A DNA stretch of 64,000 nt from Niabella ginsenosidivorans (GCF_001654455.1 NZ_CP015772.1:1488001-1552000); one strand, 5' to 3'; shown: positions 10,655-21,239, numbered from the stretch's first letter. Numbers and translations are program-made. Notes: generated from the letters alone by a model not told the origin.

Positions 10655-11187
10655 TGGAGGTGATGGAAAATAGTTCAAAACAGCAACGGGCTATATGGCG
10701 CGTGCTGGTTACCCGTTCCAGGGCCGAAAAGCAGGTGAGCAGCCAGCTTGAGAAACTGGGCGTTGTGCATTATCTGCCTTTACGGAAAGAACTGCGGATG
10801 TGGCACGACAGGAAGAAATGGGTAGAACTTCCTTTATTCAATGGTTATCTTTTTGTTCATATTGCTGCTGCAGAACAAAACCGGGTATTTGATGCAATCG
10901 GCGCGGTGCGCTATTTATGGGAAAACGGTAAACCCGCAGGGCTGACAGAAGCCGAAATAGACAGGATAAAACGCATCTGCAATTACGAAGATGAGGTAGC
11001 CATCATTTATAATAGCTGTGAGACCGGTGATTGGGCAGAAGTGCAGGAAGGGCCGTTTAAAGGCTATAAGGGTATTTTGATAGAAAAAAAGGGCCGGCTG
11101 TATTTGCAGTTTGCTATAAAGGGGATTACCTGCAGCGCATTGCTGCACATTCATGCTGCAAAAGTCAGCCGGATTAACATCCCCTGA
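10651..11187 (+). CDS. UpxY-family NusG-like transcription antiterminator
   Basis: A 178-residue protein with the NusG N-terminal fold: WRVLVTRSRAEKQVSSQLEK at residues 14-33, YLPL, a WVELPLFNGYLFVHI block, and a KOW-like C-terminal region (WAEVQEGPFKGYKGILIEKK). In Bacteroides such proteins allow RNA polymerase to read through the leader of their own capsule operon. The gene overlaps wzc by 4 bp (ATGA), so it is translated from the same message. It is the fourth gene of the locus here, not the first as in the Bacteroides fragilis capsule loci. Its action on the leader at 5580-5731 is inference. Confidence 0.85.
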   Translation: MMEVMENSSKQQRAIWRVLVTRSRAEKQVSSQLEKLGVVHYLPLRKELRMWHDRKKWVELPLFNGYLFVHIAAAEQNRVFDAIGAVRYLWENGKPAGLTEAEIDRIKRICNYEDEVAIIYNSCETGDWAEVQEGPFKGYKGILIEKKGRLYLQFAIKGITCSALLHIHAAKVSRINIP

Positions 11188-11280
11188 CTTCCGGCTTCGG
11201 CCCCGGGCTTGTAAACTAAATTGTAGCTTAGGTAACACATCGCTGTTACTGAGAACGGCGAAGCCGTATTGGAACGCCAG

Positions 11281-11381
11281 GTAAAATGCAGAATGTATAA
11301 TGATGAATGTAGAATAATCTTCCGGGCATGAGCCATGAACCATGAACTATGAACCATTATCAATGAACCATTAAACTTTAA
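11281..11381. repeat. Degenerate 7-bp-period repeat array between upxY-like gene and fcl
   Basis: The gap holds two successive arrays with a 7-bp period: units like AATGCAG, AATGTAT, AATGATG, AATGTAG near 11285-11315, and units like CATGAAC, TATGAAC, CATGAAC near 11330-11375. Related heptad arrays occur at 47697-47777, 48964-49003 and inside aroA at 49711-49758. Confidence 0.7.
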
Positions 11382-11387
11382 TGCAGC

Positions 11388-12326
11388 ATGCAACTGACAT
11401 CTAAAATATATATAGCGGGCCACCGGGGCATGGTGGGCAGTGCAATCAAAAGAGCGCTGGAACTAAAGGGGTATAAAAACCTGGTGTACAGAAGCAGTGG
11501 CGAACTGGATTTGAGAAACCAGCAGGCCGTTCATAATTTTTTTGCTGAGGAACAGCCGGAATATGTTTTTCTGGCCGCTGCCAAAGTAGGAGGCATTGTA
11601 GCCAATAATACCTACCGGGCGGAGTTCCTCTATGATAACCTGGTAATGGAAGCCAATATGATCCATGCTGCTCATAAGACCGGGGTAAAAAAACTAATGT
11701 TCCTGGGCAGCAGTTGTATTTATCCCAGGCTGGCACCACAGCCACTTAAGGAGGAATACCTGCTTACAGGGCTGCTGGAGCCTACCAATGAGCCTTATGC
11801 CATTGCCAAAATAGCGGGCATTAAGCTTTGTGAGGCGTACAGGGATCAGTATGGCGACAATTTTATCAGCGTAATGCCCACCAACCTGTATGGCATAGGC
11901 GATAATTACCACCCGCAAAATAGTCATGTGCTGCCCGCTCTGATCCGTCGCTTTCACGAGGCAAAAGAAAATAACAGCCCGGTGGTGGTGATCTGGGGCA
12001 GCGGCACCCCGTTGCGGGAGTTTTTGTATGCGGATGACCTGGCTGATGCCTGCCTGTTTTTGATGGAGCATTACAATGAAAGAGAACTGGTAAACATAGG
12101 TACCGGTACCGACCTGAGTATCCTGGAACTGGCAAAGCTGGTAAAAGAGGTTACCGGTTTTGAAGGTCGCATTGAGCTGGATAGCAGCAAGCCGGATGGC
12201 ACCCCCCGCAAGCTGATGGATGTGAACAGGCTTCATAGCCTGGGCTGGAAGCACAAAACGGATCTGAAAGAAGGCATTCAACTCGCTTACCACGATTTTT
12301 TAAGGCAGGAGTTTGCAGAAAGATAG
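11388..12326 (+). CDS. fcl: GDP-L-fucose synthase
   Basis: NADPH-dependent epimerase-reductase that turns GDP-4-keto-6-deoxymannose into GDP-L-fucose. The 312 residues form an extended short-chain dehydrogenase: Rossmann motif [10 protein letters not shown] at residues 9-18, the SSCIYP segment near 108, the catalytic YAIAK (Tyr137, Lys141) and MPTNLYG. Length is normal for the family. It lies directly upstream of gmd, which supplies its substrate, so both steps from GDP-mannose to GDP-fucose are encoded together within the polysaccharide locus. Confidence 0.95.
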   Translation: MQLTSKIYIAGHRGMVGSAIKRALELKGYKNLVYRSSGELDLRNQQAVHNFFAEEQPEYVFLAAAKVGGIVANNTYRAEFLYDNLVMEANMIHAAHKTGVKKLMFLGSSCIYPRLAPQPLKEEYLLTGLLEPTNEPYAIAKIAGIKLCEAYRDQYGDNFISVMPTNLYGIGDNYHPQNSHVLPALIRRFHEAKENNSPVVVIWGSGTPLREFLYADDLADACLFLMEHYNERELVNIGTGTDLSILELAKLVKEVTGFEGRIELDSSKPDGTPRKLMDVNRLHSLGWKHKTDLKEGIQLAYHDFLRQEFAER

Positions 12327-12377
12327 AACACTATTGATTATGACAGAAAATTGACTCAATCCACTAAAAATAAAAAA

Positions 12378-13475
12378 ATGAAAACAGCACTGATCACAGG
12401 CGTAAACGGACAGGACGGCGCTTACCTGTCGGAACTTTTACTGGAAAAAGGATATATGGTACACGGTATCAAAAGGCGCTCTTCGCTCATCAACACCGAC
12501 CGGATTGACCACCTGTACCAGGATCCGCACAACCCGAATGTGCGCTTCCGGTTGCATTATGGCGATATGACCGACAGTACCAACCTCATCCGTATCATAC
12601 AGGAAACACAGCCTGATGAGATCTACAACCTGGCGGCGATGAGCCATGTAAAAGTGAGTTTCGATACGCCCGAATATACGGCCAATGCCGATGGCATCGG
12701 TACCCTGCGCATCCTGGAAGCGCTCCGCATCCTTGGGCTGGAAAAAAAGACCCGTGTTTACCAGGCTTCCACTTCCGAACTATATGGCCTCGTACAGGAA
12801 GTGCCACAAAAGGAAACCACGCCTTTTTACCCGCGCAGCCCTTATGCAGTAGCCAAGTTATACGCTTACTGGATCACCGTTAACTACAGGGAGGCCTATG
12901 GTATGTATGCCTGCAATGGCATCTTGTTTAATCATGAAAGCCCTTTACGCGGGGAAACCTTTGTAACCCGTAAAATAACAAGAGCAGTTGCCGCTATTGC
13001 ATTGGGGCTGCAGGATAAACTATATCTCGGAAACCTTGATGCAAGAAGAGACTGGGGCCATGCCAAAGACTATGTACGCGCCATGTGGCTGATATTGCAG
13101 CAGGATGTGCCGGAAGATTATGTAATTGCTACCGGAGTGACCACCCCCGTACGCGATTTTGTAAAAATGGCTTTTGCCGAACTGGGTATTGATGTAGCTT
13201 TTAAAGGTAAGGGCGTGCAGGAAAAAGGTTATGTGGTTGCCTGCTCTAAGCCCGAATTTCAATTGGAAGCCGGTAAGGAAATAGTGTGTGTAGATGCAGC
13301 CTATTTCCGCCCTACTGAAGTAGAACTGCTGATAGGAGATCCCACTAAATCCAAAACAAGGCTTAGCTGGCAGCCGGAGTACGACCTGGCAGCGCTGTGT
13401 AAAGAAATGGTAGCGGCTGATGTGGAAGTGTTTAAAAAAGACAATAAGACCCAGTGGGAGCACCTGGCGGGGTAG
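12378..13475 (+). CDS. gmd: GDP-mannose 4,6-dehydratase
   Basis: NADP-dependent dehydratase making GDP-4-keto-6-deoxy-D-mannose for the fcl product. The ATG at 12378 ([17 protein letters not shown]) was preferred over a TTG nine codons upstream because it begins right at the Rossmann strand. Motifs: [17 protein letters not shown] with catalytic Ser/Thr-Glu, [12 protein letters not shown] with Tyr-x3-Lys, and [17 protein letters not shown]. Length of 365 residues is normal. It follows fcl by 51 bp. Confidence 0.95.
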   Translation: MKTALITGVNGQDGAYLSELLLEKGYMVHGIKRRSSLINTDRIDHLYQDPHNPNVRFRLHYGDMTDSTNLIRIIQETQPDEIYNLAAMSHVKVSFDTPEYTANADGIGTLRILEALRILGLEKKTRVYQASTSELYGLVQEVPQKETTPFYPRSPYAVAKLYAYWITVNYREAYGMYACNGILFNHESPLRGETFVTRKITRAVAAIALGLQDKLYLGNLDARRDWGHAKDYVRAMWLILQQDVPEDYVIATGVTTPVRDFVKMAFAELGIDVAFKGKGVQEKGYVVACSKPEFQLEAGKEIVCVDAAYFRPTEVELLIGDPTKSKTRLSWQPEYDLAALCKEMVAADVEVFKKDNKTQWEHLAG

Positions 13476-13677
13476 AATATGGGCAAAAACACGCCGCTCA
13501 AACCTTGTTGCGCTTCACTGGTGGATTTGTTCAGGGGGGACGTGTAAAAAATGCTGGCTTATGCAATCCTTTGCCGGCCCGAAAGGTTCATTCTGACAGG
13601 GGATGGTAAAAAAAGAAAAATGAGGCGGATTAAAATGAGGAATTTATTTTAACACAATTCCGAATGCATTTTTTAGA

Positions 13678-15078
13678 ATGAGTATAACTAAAATCTGTTG
13701 TATCGGTGCCGGCTATGTGGGCGGCCCTACAATGTCCGTAATTGCACAAAAATGCCCGCATATACAGGTAACAGTAGTGGATCTGAATGAAGCGCGGATA
13801 GCAGCCTGGAATAACCCGGATGTGAATAAAATCCCTGTTTATGAGCCCGGCCTGGCGGATGTGGTAGCCGAAGCCCGTGGCCGTAACCTGTTTTTTTCTA
13901 TGGACGCAGACAAAGCCATAGATGCCGCAGAGATGATTTTCATTTCAGTAAATACACCCACAAAAACGTATGGTGCCGGGAAGGGGCAGGCTGCAGATTT
14001 AAGATATATTGAATTATGCGCCCGCCAGATCGCAAGAGTGGCAAAGCAGGATAAAATAGTGATTGAAAAGTCCACATTGCCGGTGCGCACCGCCTCATCT
14101 ATAAAAAGTATCCTGGACCATGTGGGCAATGGAGTACAGTTCCAGATATTGAGCAACCCCGAATTCCTGGCCGAAGGAACCGCAGTAGCCGATTTGCACC
14201 AGCCGGATCGCATTTTAATAGGGGGAGACAACACTACTACCGAAGGCAGGGCTGCTTTGGAAGCCCTGGTAGAAATATATGCCCACTGGGTGCCGCGTGA
14301 GCGCATCCTTACCACGAATGTATGGTCTTCTGAACTTTCAAAACTTACGGCGAATGCCTTCTTGGCTCAAAGGGTTAGTTCTATTAATGCTCTTTCGGAA
14401 TTGTGTGAACAAACCGGAGCCAACATCAATGAAATATCCCGTGCAATAGGCACTGACAGCCGCATCGGCCCCAAATTTCTGAAGGCCTCTGTTGGCTTTG
14501 GGGGCTCCTGTTTTCAGAAAGATATCCTGAACCTGGTATACATAGCCCGCAGCTACGGCTTGCACGAAGTGGCCCACTATTGGGAGCAGGTAATTATTAT
14601 GAACGACCACCAGAAAAGCCGCTTTGCTAAAAAAATTGTAAGAACCCTGTACAACACGGTTTCAGGTAAAAAAATAGCCTTTTTGGGATGGGCATTTAAA
14701 AAAGATACCAACGATACACGCGAAAGCGCCGCCATTTATGTGGCCGATGAATTGCTGGCAGAACAGGCGGTTATTACCGTGTATGACCCACGTGTACCTG
14801 CAGGGCAGGTATATGCGGACCTGGACTATTTAAAAAGCCGGGCAGCTGATGAAAACAGGGACCTGGTAAAAGTAGCGGCAGACCCGTATGAAGCCATGAA
14901 GGAGGCGCATGCCGTAGCCATACTTACGGAATGGGACGAGTTTAGAACCTATAACTGGCAGCATGTGTACGATGTCATGTTAAAGCCCGCCTTTGTATTT
15001 GACGGCAGGGGCATTGTGAACAGGGAAGCATTGGAGCAGATTGGTTTTCATCTGTATCGGATTGGTAGCGGAGAATGA
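13678..15078 (+). CDS. ugd: UDP-glucose 6-dehydrogenase
   Basis: Oxidises UDP-glucose to UDP-glucuronate, an acidic building block for the polymer. The 466-residue protein resembles the longer, eukaryote-like UGDH branch: NAD-binding [11 protein letters not shown] at residues 7-17, [17 protein letters not shown], and the catalytic cysteine in [11 protein letters not shown] near residue 280. The C-terminal UDP-binding domain includes [15 protein letters not shown] roughly 200-bp gap with no clear signal lies between gmd and this gene. Confidence 0.95.
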   Translation: MSITKICCIGAGYVGGPTMSVIAQKCPHIQVTVVDLNEARIAAWNNPDVNKIPVYEPGLADVVAEARGRNLFFSMDADKAIDAAEMIFISVNTPTKTYGAGKGQAADLRYIELCARQIARVAKQDKIVIEKSTLPVRTASSIKSILDHVGNGVQFQILSNPEFLAEGTAVADLHQPDRILIGGDNTTTEGRAALEALVEIYAHWVPRERILTTNVWSSELSKLTANAFLAQRVSSINALSELCEQTGANINEISRAIGTDSRIGPKFLKASVGFGGSCFQKDILNLVYIARSYGLHEVAHYWEQVIIMNDHQKSRFAKKIVRTLYNTVSGKKIAFLGWAFKKDTNDTRESAAIYVADELLAEQAVITVYDPRVPAGQVYADLDYLKSRAADENRDLVKVAADPYEAMKEAHAVAILTEWDEFRTYNWQHVYDVMLKPAFVFDGRGIVNREALEQIGFHLYRIGSGE

Positions 15079-15156
15079 TACGGGCGGAAAGCAACAGCTT
15101 ATTGGATTTCATCTCAAGGTAATGAGCAGGCTGAATAACACCGTTTAAAAAAAGAT

Positions 15157-16701
15157 ATGAGCACAGCCAGGCGGGTGATAAAAAATACAGGCTTTTTATA
15201 TGCAAAAATGGGTATAACGATCTTTATATCGTTATACACCACGCGCCTTATACTAAATGCCCTCGGCGCATCCGATTTTGGTATTTTTAATATCGTGGGT
15301 GGGGCCATTGCCATGCTGGGCTTTTTAAACGCGGCAATGGCGGGCGCCACTCAGCGCTTTATGTCTTACAGCGAGGGCGAAGGAGACCGGGAAAAACAAA
15401 GAAAGATTTTTAACATTAGTGTATTGCTGCATTTTCTTATTTCTCTGATAGTAGGCATCGCATTATTGATTGCAGGATGGTTCTTTTTTAATGGTTTGCT
15501 GAATATTGCGCCGGACAGGAAATATGCCGCCAAAATTGTATATGGCAGCCTTATCATCAGCACTATGTTTACAGTAATGACCGTGCCTTATGATGCGGTA
15601 TTAAACGCCCGCGAAAACATGCGGTATTATGCTATGGTGGGCATTATTGAATCTGTATTAAAGCTGCTGGCGGCTGTTGCGGTAGTGTACCTGATAGGTG
15701 ACAAGCTTGTTCTGTATGGTATTTTTATGGCCTGCGTACCGCTTATTACTATGATGATTATGCGGGTATATTGCCACAGGAAATATGAAGAATGTGTGAT
15801 AGCCCCTAAAAGGTATTGGAACAAAAAGCTGATGAAGCAGATGACGGGTTTTGCGGGATGGAGTTTTTTATCAAGCGCGTCCAGCATTATAAGCCAATAT
15901 GGGATGGGAATTGTGCTGAACCATTTTTTTGGAACGATTTTAAATGCAGCACAGGGAATTGCCAACCAGATATCAGGACAATTAATGACTTTTTCTCAGA
16001 CAGCTCTGAAAGCATTGAACCCCGTAATTGCCAAAAGCGAGGGAAACGGGCATCGGGAAATGGTTATTAGGGCATCATTTGCAGGGTCTAAATTTTCGTT
16101 TATTTTATTTTCGCTTTTTTCCGTTCCTTTTATTGTTGAAGCAGATTATATCCTTAAGGTCTGGCTGGCGCACGTACCCGCCTGGGCCGTTTTGTTTTGC
16201 CGTTTACAGTTGTTGCGTATTTTGTCTGAGCAGCTTACTATATCCATAAACAGCGGGATTTATGCCCAGGGGGATATTAAAATATTTTCCCAGCTAAAAG
16301 GCATTCTCAATATATTGCCTGTTATACTTACTGCACTGTTTTTTTACCTGCGCTTTCCGCCTTACATGTTGTATATAGTATGGATCTTTTGCTGGAGTAT
16401 ACTGGGCGGTATGGTTGCACTTTTCTTTGCGCATAAAAACCTGGGCATGTCATATGAACGCTATATGCGCGCAGTATTTATTCCGTGTGTTTTACTAAAT
16501 GTTGTGGCGTTTGCGTGCACGCTCTTTCTTATATCTTTTCTGGCGGAAGGATTGTTTCGGTTAAGTTTGGTTGTAGCGATTTCTGTAGTGCTGCATGGAG
16601 TGTTGGGATGGTTCGTTGGAGCCGATAGAAGCGAGAAGCAAATAGCAATACAATTATATAAAACATTATTTGGTAAACTTAAATTGAAACCGGCAAGATA
16701 A
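15157..16701 (+). CDS. Wzx-type polysaccharide flippase (MOP superfamily)
   Basis: Polytopic inner-membrane protein of 514 residues with about 12-14 hydrophobic segments spread over its length, beginning VIKNTGFLYAKMGITIFISL and including the FLNAAMAGATQRFMSYSEGEGD loop typical of oligosaccharide flippases. It would move the lipid-linked repeat unit to the periplasmic face for polymerisation. Its stop shares one base with the start of the next gene (TAATG), so the two are translationally coupled. Confidence 0.88.
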   Translation: MSTARRVIKNTGFLYAKMGITIFISLYTTRLILNALGASDFGIFNIVGGAIAMLGFLNAAMAGATQRFMSYSEGEGDREKQRKIFNISVLLHFLISLIVGIALLIAGWFFFNGLLNIAPDRKYAAKIVYGSLIISTMFTVMTVPYDAVLNARENMRYYAMVGIIESVLKLLAAVAVVYLIGDKLVLYGIFMACVPLITMMIMRVYCHRKYEECVIAPKRYWNKKLMKQMTGFAGWSFLSSASSIISQYGMGIVLNHFFGTILNAAQGIANQISGQLMTFSQTALKALNPVIAKSEGNGHREMVIRASFAGSKFSFILFSLFSVPFIVEADYILKVWLAHVPAWAVLFCRLQLLRILSEQLTISINSGIYAQGDIKIFSQLKGILNILPVILTALFFYLRFPPYMLYIVWIFCWSILGGMVALFFAHKNLGMSYERYMRAVFIPCVLLNVVAFACTLFLISFLAEGLFRLSLVVAISVVLHGVLGWFVGADRSEKQIAIQLYKTLFGKLKLKPAR

Positions 16702-17687
16702 TGAGCAAACTATTTATAGTAAGCCTTAAAGCCCTTCGTAAAATTTATGCGAAGGTATTTCGTGTGCCAACACAGCAAAAGCCTGTTTGCGAGCAGAATG
16801 CAGAGGTGGCTTCCGGGATGATTTATGATAAGCTGATGAGTGATGAACCGTGCATGATAGCCCGTTTTGGAAGTACTGAATTATCCGCTATGGTAAATTA
16901 CCTCGGTGTAAAGAATAGTAATTCAGATGTTTGGAGGTATATACAGGGAAGGGCGCTGCCCTGGTGGTGGAATGAAAATATTATGAATCAGATGCAGCAG
17001 TGGAGCGGCTTCTTTCCTCCAACTCGGGAAAAAATAGAACGGTTTTGCGAGCTCATGATGGAAGATATGAAACAAGTGGATGTGTTGGGAAGCTGGCTGG
17101 CCGATGAACGTTTTTTTGAACCTGCACTAAAGGATGCTGTTAAAATAAGATTATTGCTGCTTGAACCTTTCTGGACAGCATATAGCTGGATGAAAGCACT
17201 GGAGAACAAAAAGGTGTTAGTAATACATCCCTTTGCCGAAACTATAATAACGCAGTACGAAAGGCGTGAAAAGCTTTTTAAAAATCAAACCATTCTGCCG
17301 GAATTTCTTTCTTTGCGCACCATAAAAGCTGTACAAAGTCTGGGTGGGCAATCCAATCAGTTTGAGGATTGGTTTGAAGCACTTTCTTATATGAAAAGAA
17401 AAACAGATGAAGCTGAATTCGACATAGCCTTAATAGGTTGTGGGGCTTACGGGTTCCCTTTGGCTGCCCATATTAAAAGAGCCGGTAAGAAAGCAATACA
17501 TATAGGAGGCGCCTTGCAGCTTATGTTTGGCATAAAAGGAAAAAGATGGGAGGATGAAAATTTTGGGGAAAAAACTTTTGGCAAAAAAGGTGTTTATAGA
17601 TTATTAATGAATGAACATTGGGTGTATCCTCAAAAGAGTGAAACACCTAAAACTGCCGGTAGCGTGGAAAATGCATGTTATTGGTGA
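16701..17687 (+). CDS. GT-D fold glycosyltransferase family protein
   Basis: Cytoplasmic protein of 328 residues with the blocks seen in GT-D-type (DUF1792-like) domains: ARFGSTELSAM near residue 54, a tryptophan-rich stretch RALPWWWNEN, and the later IALIGCGAYGFPLAAHIKRAG and HIGGALQLMFGIKGKRW. These proteins sit in capsule and O-antigen loci and are thought to transfer a sugar, but donor and acceptor cannot be predicted. It starts on the last base of the flippase gene. Confidence 0.75.
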   Translation: MSKLFIVSLKALRKIYAKVFRVPTQQKPVCEQNAEVASGMIYDKLMSDEPCMIARFGSTELSAMVNYLGVKNSNSDVWRYIQGRALPWWWNENIMNQMQQWSGFFPPTREKIERFCELMMEDMKQVDVLGSWLADERFFEPALKDAVKIRLLLLEPFWTAYSWMKALENKKVLVIHPFAETIITQYERREKLFKNQTILPEFLSLRTIKAVQSLGGQSNQFEDWFEALSYMKRKTDEAEFDIALIGCGAYGFPLAAHIKRAGKKAIHIGGALQLMFGIKGKRWEDENFGEKTFGKKGVYRLLMNEHWVYPQKSETPKTAGSVENACYW

Positions 17688-17708
17688 TTAACAAATGAAA
17701 ATCAGAAA

Positions 17709-18740
17709 ATGGAATATAAGTTATTAGGAGTCAGTACTGAAAAAGAGTTAAACATCGGAGATTACGTTCAGGCGCTTGCATCTTATCAGTTTTTGCCGTC
17801 GTTAGACGGGTTTATTCAGCGGGAAGCGCTAAGGCAATACAATGGCAAAACCGCAAAAATGATTATGAACGGCTGGTATATGCACCATCCGGAAAACTGG
17901 CCGCCTTCAGAAAGGATACTTCCGTTATTTGTAGCCTTTCATTTAAATTCCCTCGCAAAAGCCAGGCTGTTAGAAAACGACAGCATTAACTATTTAAAGA
18001 AGCACCAGCCAATAGGGTGCCGTGATCATACCACCGCTGCATTGCTAAAAGAGAAAGGTGTGGATGCCTATTTCTCCGGCTGTATGACACTCACTTTGGG
18101 CCTGAAATATAAAGATGAGAACAAGGATGAAAAAGTTTTTTTTGTAGACCCCTACTTCAAAACGAACTGGAATTTTACAAATCTTATTAAAAACGGCATT
18201 TACTTATTAAAAAACCGGAAAGCTATAAAGATCATCTCGGATAAATACCCTGAAACAAAAAAAGGATGGAGGAAGAAGATGATACTTACTGCTTTTTACA
18301 GGGAGTATCAGAAATTTTTTACAAAAGAAACATTGCTGAATGCGGAGTATATTAACCAGCAAAGTGTTTCGTGGAAGCAGCATCACAAAACCGAGACGGA
18401 CTACCTTAAAGAAGCTGAATTGCTTGTAAAAAAATATGCAAAAGCAAAACTGGTAGTTACCTCCCGCATTCATTGCGCTTTGCCCTGCTTAGGCCTCGAA
18501 ACACCTGTTGTATATACTGAAGACAGCCACCAGTCGGAAGCCAGCCGGTGCCGGCTGGACGGGCTCAGGCAACTGTTCAATATCCTATCCTGGCGGAACG
18601 GTAAATTATACCCGGAATTTGAGATGAACGGGAAACTATCCATTAACAGTACCCCGGCTAATAAGCAAAACTGGAAAGAGATCGCATTGGATTTAACAGA
18701 AAGGTGCAGGGCCTTTATTACAGGCAATAGCGCTTTGTGA
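17709..18740 (+). CDS. Polysaccharide pyruvyltransferase family protein
   Basis: Predicted to add ketal-linked pyruvate to a sugar of the repeat unit. The 343-residue protein starts with the family-type opening NIGDYVQALASYQFLP, has the HQPIGCRDHTTAALLKEKGV segment near residue 100 (compare the usual G.RD..T...L...G), and a C-terminal VVTSRIHCALPCLGLETPVVY block (residues about 248-268), which is diagnostic of this family. The strongest alternative is a glycosyltransferase with a similar fold. It lies in the operon 21 bp after the GT-D gene. Confidence 0.82.
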   Translation: MEYKLLGVSTEKELNIGDYVQALASYQFLPSLDGFIQREALRQYNGKTAKMIMNGWYMHHPENWPPSERILPLFVAFHLNSLAKARLLENDSINYLKKHQPIGCRDHTTAALLKEKGVDAYFSGCMTLTLGLKYKDENKDEKVFFVDPYFKTNWNFTNLIKNGIYLLKNRKAIKIISDKYPETKKGWRKKMILTAFYREYQKFFTKETLLNAEYINQQSVSWKQHHKTETDYLKEAELLVKKYAKAKLVVTSRIHCALPCLGLETPVVYTEDSHQSEASRCRLDGLRQLFNILSWRNGKLYPEFEMNGKLSINSTPANKQNWKEIALDLTERCRAFITGNSAL

Positions 18741-18753
18741 GTACGAAAAATAA

Positions 18754-20016
18754 ATGCGCTTCTATAAAAAAATATACTATTTACCGGTATTAATTGTTTT
18801 ATTAACAATTATATCGGGGCTTTACTGGATCAGCTCCGGCCAGCGTAATACTTTTATTACCTGGCTTATCTGTTTTGCCGTAATTGCCAGTATTATTTTT
18901 AATAAAAGGAAATATTTCCACCCGGTTAATAAAAGAGACTACAGTATTGTAAACGTCTATTTATTATGGATGGTAGCCGGCGTTATAAGGGGCGCATTTG
19001 TTGCCGAAAACTATTGGGAATGGAAACAGCTGGCAGAAGGCAGCTTAACCCTTTCTTTACCGGTTTTAGTTTATGCTTTCAGCATCCCGGCCATATTGGG
19101 CAGCACGTTAAAAGCCTGGCTGAAGTACGCATTACCGCTGTTCCTTGTTTTCCTGTTGTTTGCCGGCCGCGGTTCGTATCATTTTTATTTAGGCCCTGCG
19201 CTTTTTTTAGCCTGCTTTATGCCCCTGCTGCCTAAAAAGTGGAAAATAATTTTTACTATGCTTTTGCTGCTGCTGCTTTTTGCAGATTGGACCGCCAGGA
19301 GCCAGGTTATTAAAGCATTACTGGCTTTTTCAATGTCCGGCGGGCTTTTGTTATTGAGGCGTATTCATAAAAAAAGCAGACCGGCATGGATAAAATCGGC
19401 TTACTGGTTTTTATGTGCATTACCGGTTGTTTTATTGATATTGGGTATTACCGGAACGTTTAACTTATTTGAGGATATGGCCTCAAATAAAGGGAAATAT
19501 GTAGAGAAAAAAGTAGTGGGAGGCGAAGTTGTGGAGGATGATATATCATCTGATACCCGCACTTTTATTTATACAGAGGTAATACAATCGGCAGTTAAGC
19601 ACAGGTACATTGTATGGGGGCGCACACCTGCGCGCGGTAATGATTCCGAGTCCTTTGGTTATCTCATGGCAGAAGGATTAAAAACCGGTAAATATGAACG
19701 ATTCCGAAATGAAGTGTGCTTTCCTAATGTGTTTACCTGGCTGGGGTTGGTAGGCTTGCTGCTGTACATGTTTATTTATCTGAAAAGCGCCTACCTGGCC
19801 ATATACAGGTCTAATAACTTATTTATAAAAATAGTAGGTGTTTTTATTGCTTTTCATTTTATGTACGGGTGGGTTGAAGATATTAATGTGTTTGATATTA
19901 TGAATGCATCTATTTGGATGGCGATAAGTATGGGTTTTTCAGCACAATTCAGGGGCATGAATAACCGGCAGTTTGGATTATGGTTACGATATGTTTTTAA
20001 TAGCAATAAAAGATGA
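18754..20016 (+). CDS. O-antigen polymerase/ligase-like membrane protein (candidate Wzy)
   Basis: A 420-residue polytopic membrane protein with about ten hydrophobic segments and one longer loop at residues about 240-305 that contains DTRTFIYTEV and RGNDSESFGY, resembling the large periplasmic loop of Wzy/WaaL-type proteins. With Wzx, Wza and Wzc in the same locus and no other candidate, it is the likely polymerase. Sequence identity within this family is always low, so the call rests on topology and context. Its end overlaps the next gene by 4 bp. Confidence 0.75.
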   Translation: MRFYKKIYYLPVLIVLLTIISGLYWISSGQRNTFITWLICFAVIASIIFNKRKYFHPVNKRDYSIVNVYLLWMVAGVIRGAFVAENYWEWKQLAEGSLTLSLPVLVYAFSIPAILGSTLKAWLKYALPLFLVFLLFAGRGSYHFYLGPALFLACFMPLLPKKWKIIFTMLLLLLLFADWTARSQVIKALLAFSMSGGLLLLRRIHKKSRPAWIKSAYWFLCALPVVLLILGITGTFNLFEDMASNKGKYVEKKVVGGEVVEDDISSDTRTFIYTEVIQSAVKHRYIVWGRTPARGNDSESFGYLMAEGLKTGKYERFRNEVCFPNVFTWLGLVGLLLYMFIYLKSAYLAIYRSNNLFIKIVGVFIAFHFMYGWVEDINVFDIMNASIWMAISMGFSAQFRGMNNRQFGLWLRYVFNSNKR

Positions 20017-21239
20017 ATGTTCTGTGGCTATCAAATGTACTTTTCCCGGAGGCATGTAAAGAAATAAATGTATCTGTTCCGGTAGTTGGGGGCTGGATGG
20101 AATCGGGGGCAAAAGCGCTTTTGGATGCGGATAATAAAATAAGGCTGGCTGTAGCCGCTTTGTATGCAGGCAATTCGCTAAAGTGTATTGAGGGGCAGCA
20201 TATAAGATATTATCTCATTCCCTCCGGAAAAGGAAGGCCGGAGCCTTATTTTCAACAAATAAAAAATGCATTCAAACCTGATTTAGTGCATATTCATGGC
20301 ACTGAATATCGTCATTCGCTGGCATATATTAATGCCTGCGGTACAGAAAATGTTGTTGTTTCCATTCAGGGAATGGTTAGCGTGTATGCCGGTTATTATT
20401 CTGGAGGATTGTCCGGAAAAAACAGGATACTGAGTTTGCGCGATATTGTACGACGTGATTCATTAAAGAGTCAGCAAAAGAATATGGCGCTTCGCGGGAA
20501 ATCTGAAATCGAAATCATCCAAAGGGTTGCACATGTTATTGGCCGTACCTTGTGGGATCGGGCTCATGTATGGGCTATTAACCCCCATGCGCTTTACCAT
20601 TGCTGCAATGAAACCTTGCGCGCCTCGTTTTATGAAAAAGAATGGTCGTACGCTGCCTGCGAGCCGTATTCAGTTTTCCTGAGTCAGGCCCATTATCCCA
20701 TAAAAGGCATACATCAATTAATAAAAGCTGTTCCGTTAATAAAACGCCATTTCCCGGAAATGAAAGTGTATGTTGCCGGCAATAATTTTATTCATGTCCC
20801 TTTCATTCGTAAAAATGGATTTGCACTTTATATTGAGAAACTGATGCGTACATACGGCGTAACCGGGAATATAGTTTTTCTTGGCACTTTGTCTGAAGAG
20901 CAAATGGCTGAACAGTTTCTGAAAGCAAATGTTTTTGTTTGCCCTTCAGCAATTGAAAACAGTCCTAACTCGGTTGGTGAAGCACAGCTGACAGGCGTTC
21001 CCTGTGTGGCGTCTTATGTTGGCGGAAGTATGGATATGGTTACAAACGGCGAAACCGGTTTTTTGTACCGGTTTGAGGAGACCGCTTTATTGGCCTGGCA
21101 CGTCTGCAATCTTTTTAACAGCCCTGAACTCTGTGAAAGTATCTCAAAAAAGGAGCGGGCAATTGCCCGGCAGCGCCATCACCCTGATGAAAATGCAAGA
21201 ACTTTATTAAGCATATATAACGCTATACTTTCTGAATGA
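20013..21239 (+). CDS. Glycosyltransferase family 4 (GT-B)
   Basis: Cytoplasmic retaining GT-B transferase of 408 residues. The N-terminal half carries DLVHIHGTEYRHS near residue 90. The C-terminal half has the family donor-binding region: HYPIKGIHQLIKAVPLIK, VFVCPSAIENSPNSVGEAQL (glutamate-rich EX7E-like motif) and GVPCVASYVGGSMDMV. It begins in a 4-bp overlap with the polymerase gene and ends in a 4-bp overlap with the acetyltransferase gene. Confidence 0.88.
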   Translation: MNVLWLSNVLFPEACKEINVSVPVVGGWMESGAKALLDADNKIRLAVAALYAGNSLKCIEGQHIRYYLIPSGKGRPEPYFQQIKNAFKPDLVHIHGTEYRHSLAYINACGTENVVVSIQGMVSVYAGYYSGGLSGKNRILSLRDIVRRDSLKSQQKNMALRGKSEIEIIQRVAHVIGRTLWDRAHVWAINPHALYHCCNETLRASFYEKEWSYAACEPYSVFLSQAHYPIKGIHQLIKAVPLIKRHFPEMKVYVAGNNFIHVPFIRKNGFALYIEKLMRTYGVTGNIVFLGTLSEEQMAEQFLKANVFVCPSAIENSPNSVGEAQLTGVPCVASYVGGSMDMVTNGETGFLYRFEETALLAWHVCNLFNSPELCESISKKERAIARQRHHPDENARTLLSIYNAILSE

